This document shows, piece after piece, positions 63,007-64,000 of a DNA stretch of 64,000 bases (positions within the stretch are counted from its first letter, which is position 1; every line of letters begins with the position of its first letter). The notes under the pieces were generated by a model. That model made no database searches. It was not told the origin of the DNA and saw nothing but the letters and a program-made list of their open reading frames with translations. The position numbers were made by a program, and so were the translations under genes. The DNA is from Pectobacterium polonicum (lineage in GTDB: Bacteria; Pseudomonadota; Gammaproteobacteria; Enterobacterales; Enterobacteriaceae), in NCBI RefSeq assembly GCF_005497185.1, contig NZ_RJTN01000006.1, positions 62,001-126,000 on the forward strand, written 5' to 3'.

Positions 63007-64000
63007 TTATTTCCCTGACCAGTTGCCGTGCAGGGACATCCGTAGACGGAAAGGGACTTTTACTCTTGCGACCGGCCCTTGAGTCCATTGAGCGGTATCG
63101 AGGATGATCAAATCCGATGTGCGTTTTCTCAGGTCGTTCATGATGCAGACGACCCATCCGTCGCCTTCCGCCGCCTGTGCATGGCGCGGAATGAAGATCG
63201 GTTCCTGAAAACATTGCGCATCGCCCGGATACCACATTTCATTTTCCCCTGTGGCCACATTGATGCGGGCCAACTGGTTGAAAAACTGGAATGGTGGAGC
63301 CCCGAGCGTCGTGGTATCAAACGGCAACTGCGGATCGTAAGCCAGCGTGAAACCGTAATGATAAGGTTTGCCGCTGTAGCGCTCATCGCATCGTGGAAAT
63401 TCGCATGGGAAAGGTGTGCGGGTCAGCAATTGCGGAGTGACAGTCGTATCGTCTGCGTTTAGATCAAAGGTCCAGCGCATCAGCGCCGCTTTCAGCGCTT
63501 CCGGCGGCGGGACATAACCGCCTTCCTCTGGGAAAAAGTAGAAGACGTTACCGTTGGTTACGGGCATATCGACGAAAATTTTGCTGCCGTCTTCATAAGC
63601 GTTAAGCGTATGCCCCTGAAAGCCGTTTGCCGGGCCGTAAAACCAGCGTACATCATCGGCGGAACCGTCCCGCGGCACGATACCGAACAGCTGCGGCAGG
63701 TCCGGCTGCCATTGGAAGTGTTGGCCGCCGCTTTTCATGCGATCAAGATCGGCAGTCAGCGGAATGATGGGGAAAACGACGTAATTCTGCGTGACGGCAA
63801 AGTCGTGGATCATGGCAGCATAGGGAGCCTGAAACCAGATCTCTCGCACCAGTTTGCCTTCGGCACTGATTTCAAAATAGGCAATATCAGGCGTTGCTTC
63901 GCCTTTTGCTTCATAGGCGAAGCAAAGCAGAGCGCCTGTATCCGGGTCCACTTTCGGGTGGGCAGTGAAGGTTGCCGACGTGATTTGCCCGTGAAAATCC
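63007..64000 (-). CDS. Carotenoid oxygenase (RPE65/lignostilbene dioxygenase family), 3' part
   Basis: The C-terminal ~330 residues of a carotenoid cleavage oxygenase-type non-heme iron enzyme; the gene runs off the right edge, so start and length are unknown. The four iron-binding histidines expected in this family can be placed: FTAHPKVD (at the edge), MIHDFAVT, QGHTLNAYEDG and the C-terminal MSLHGNW. Such enzymes in bacteria split carotenoids or lignin-like stilbenes. The substrate cannot be told, and no carotenoid gene is nearby. Confidence 0.87.
   Translation of the reverse strand, partial: DFHGQITSATFTAHPKVDPDTGALLCFAYEAKGEATPDIAYFEISAEGKLVREIWFQAPYAAMIHDFAVTQNYVVFPIIPLTADLDRMKSGGQHFQWQPDLPQLFGIVPRDGSADDVRWFYGPANGFQGHTLNAYEDGSKIFVDMPVTNGNVFYFFPEEGGYVPPPEALKAALMRWTFDLNADDTTVTPQLLTRTPFPCEFPRCDERYSGKPYHYGFTLAYDPQLPFDTTTLGAPPFQFFNQLARINVATGENEMWYPGDAQCFQEPIFIPRHAQAAEGDGWVVCIMNDLRKRTSDLIILDTAQWTQGPVARVKVPFRLRMSLHGNWSGK

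Overview
The window reads as a chromosomal segment of an Enterobacterales bacterium, most likely Pectobacterium or a close relative (Pectobacteriaceae). This rests on enterobacterial gene orders (murA/degS/degQ/zapG/zapE/rplM/rpsI/sspAB; gltBD/yhcC/arcB/arcZ/elbB/mtgA; dolP/diaA/yraN/lpoA/rsmI/rnpB; ygiD/ygiC/ygiB/tolC/nudF/yqiB/cpdA/yqiA/parE/mdaB; parC/plsC/ftsP; dkgA/yqhD/yqhC/yghB/metC), on ERIC repeats, and on a budC-type acetoin reductase. The genus is an inference; no database was searched.

Layout. Positions 1-8100 hold the end of murA, the periplasmic proteases DegS and DegQ, the division factors ZapG and ZapE, the rplM-rpsI operon and the sspAB operon. Positions 8100-16700 hold a BudC-type reductase, glutamate synthase (gltB, gltD) and a radical SAM protein. 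Positions 16700-23700 hold the ArcB redox sensor kinase, the ArcZ small RNA on the opposite strand, elbB, mtgA, an alginate-lyase-family secreted protein, dolP and diaA. Positions 23700-28200 hold yraN, lpoA, rsmI, the RNase P RNA gene, a partial copy of the rnpB 3' end and a RelE-type toxin-antitoxin pair. Positions 28300-39900 hold ygiD, a Sel1-repeat protein, ygiC, ygiB, tolC, nudF, yqiB, cpdA, yqiA, parE, a LysR regulator and mdaB.

Accessory block (about 40000-50100). It interrupts the usual parE/mdaB to parC neighbourhood. It carries a fructose-family PTS (separate IIA, IIB and IIC) with two tandem class II aldolases and a BglG-type regulator cut by one in-frame TAA codon. It also holds a Fur-box-preceded TonB-dependent receptor of the heme/hemoglobin type, and three small genes that look like an orphan immunity cluster (DUF2314-like, HEAT-like, SUKH-3-like).

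The last part (50262-64000) holds parC, plsC, ftsP and a GntR/UTRA regulator. It continues with the aldehyde-reduction genes dkgA and yqhD, a nitroreductase and their likely AraC-type regulator YqhC, with repeats separating yqhD from dkgA. It ends with yghB, metC and the 3' part of a carotenoid-oxygenase-family gene cut by the window edge. No tRNA, rRNA, CRISPR array, prophage or complete insertion sequence was seen.
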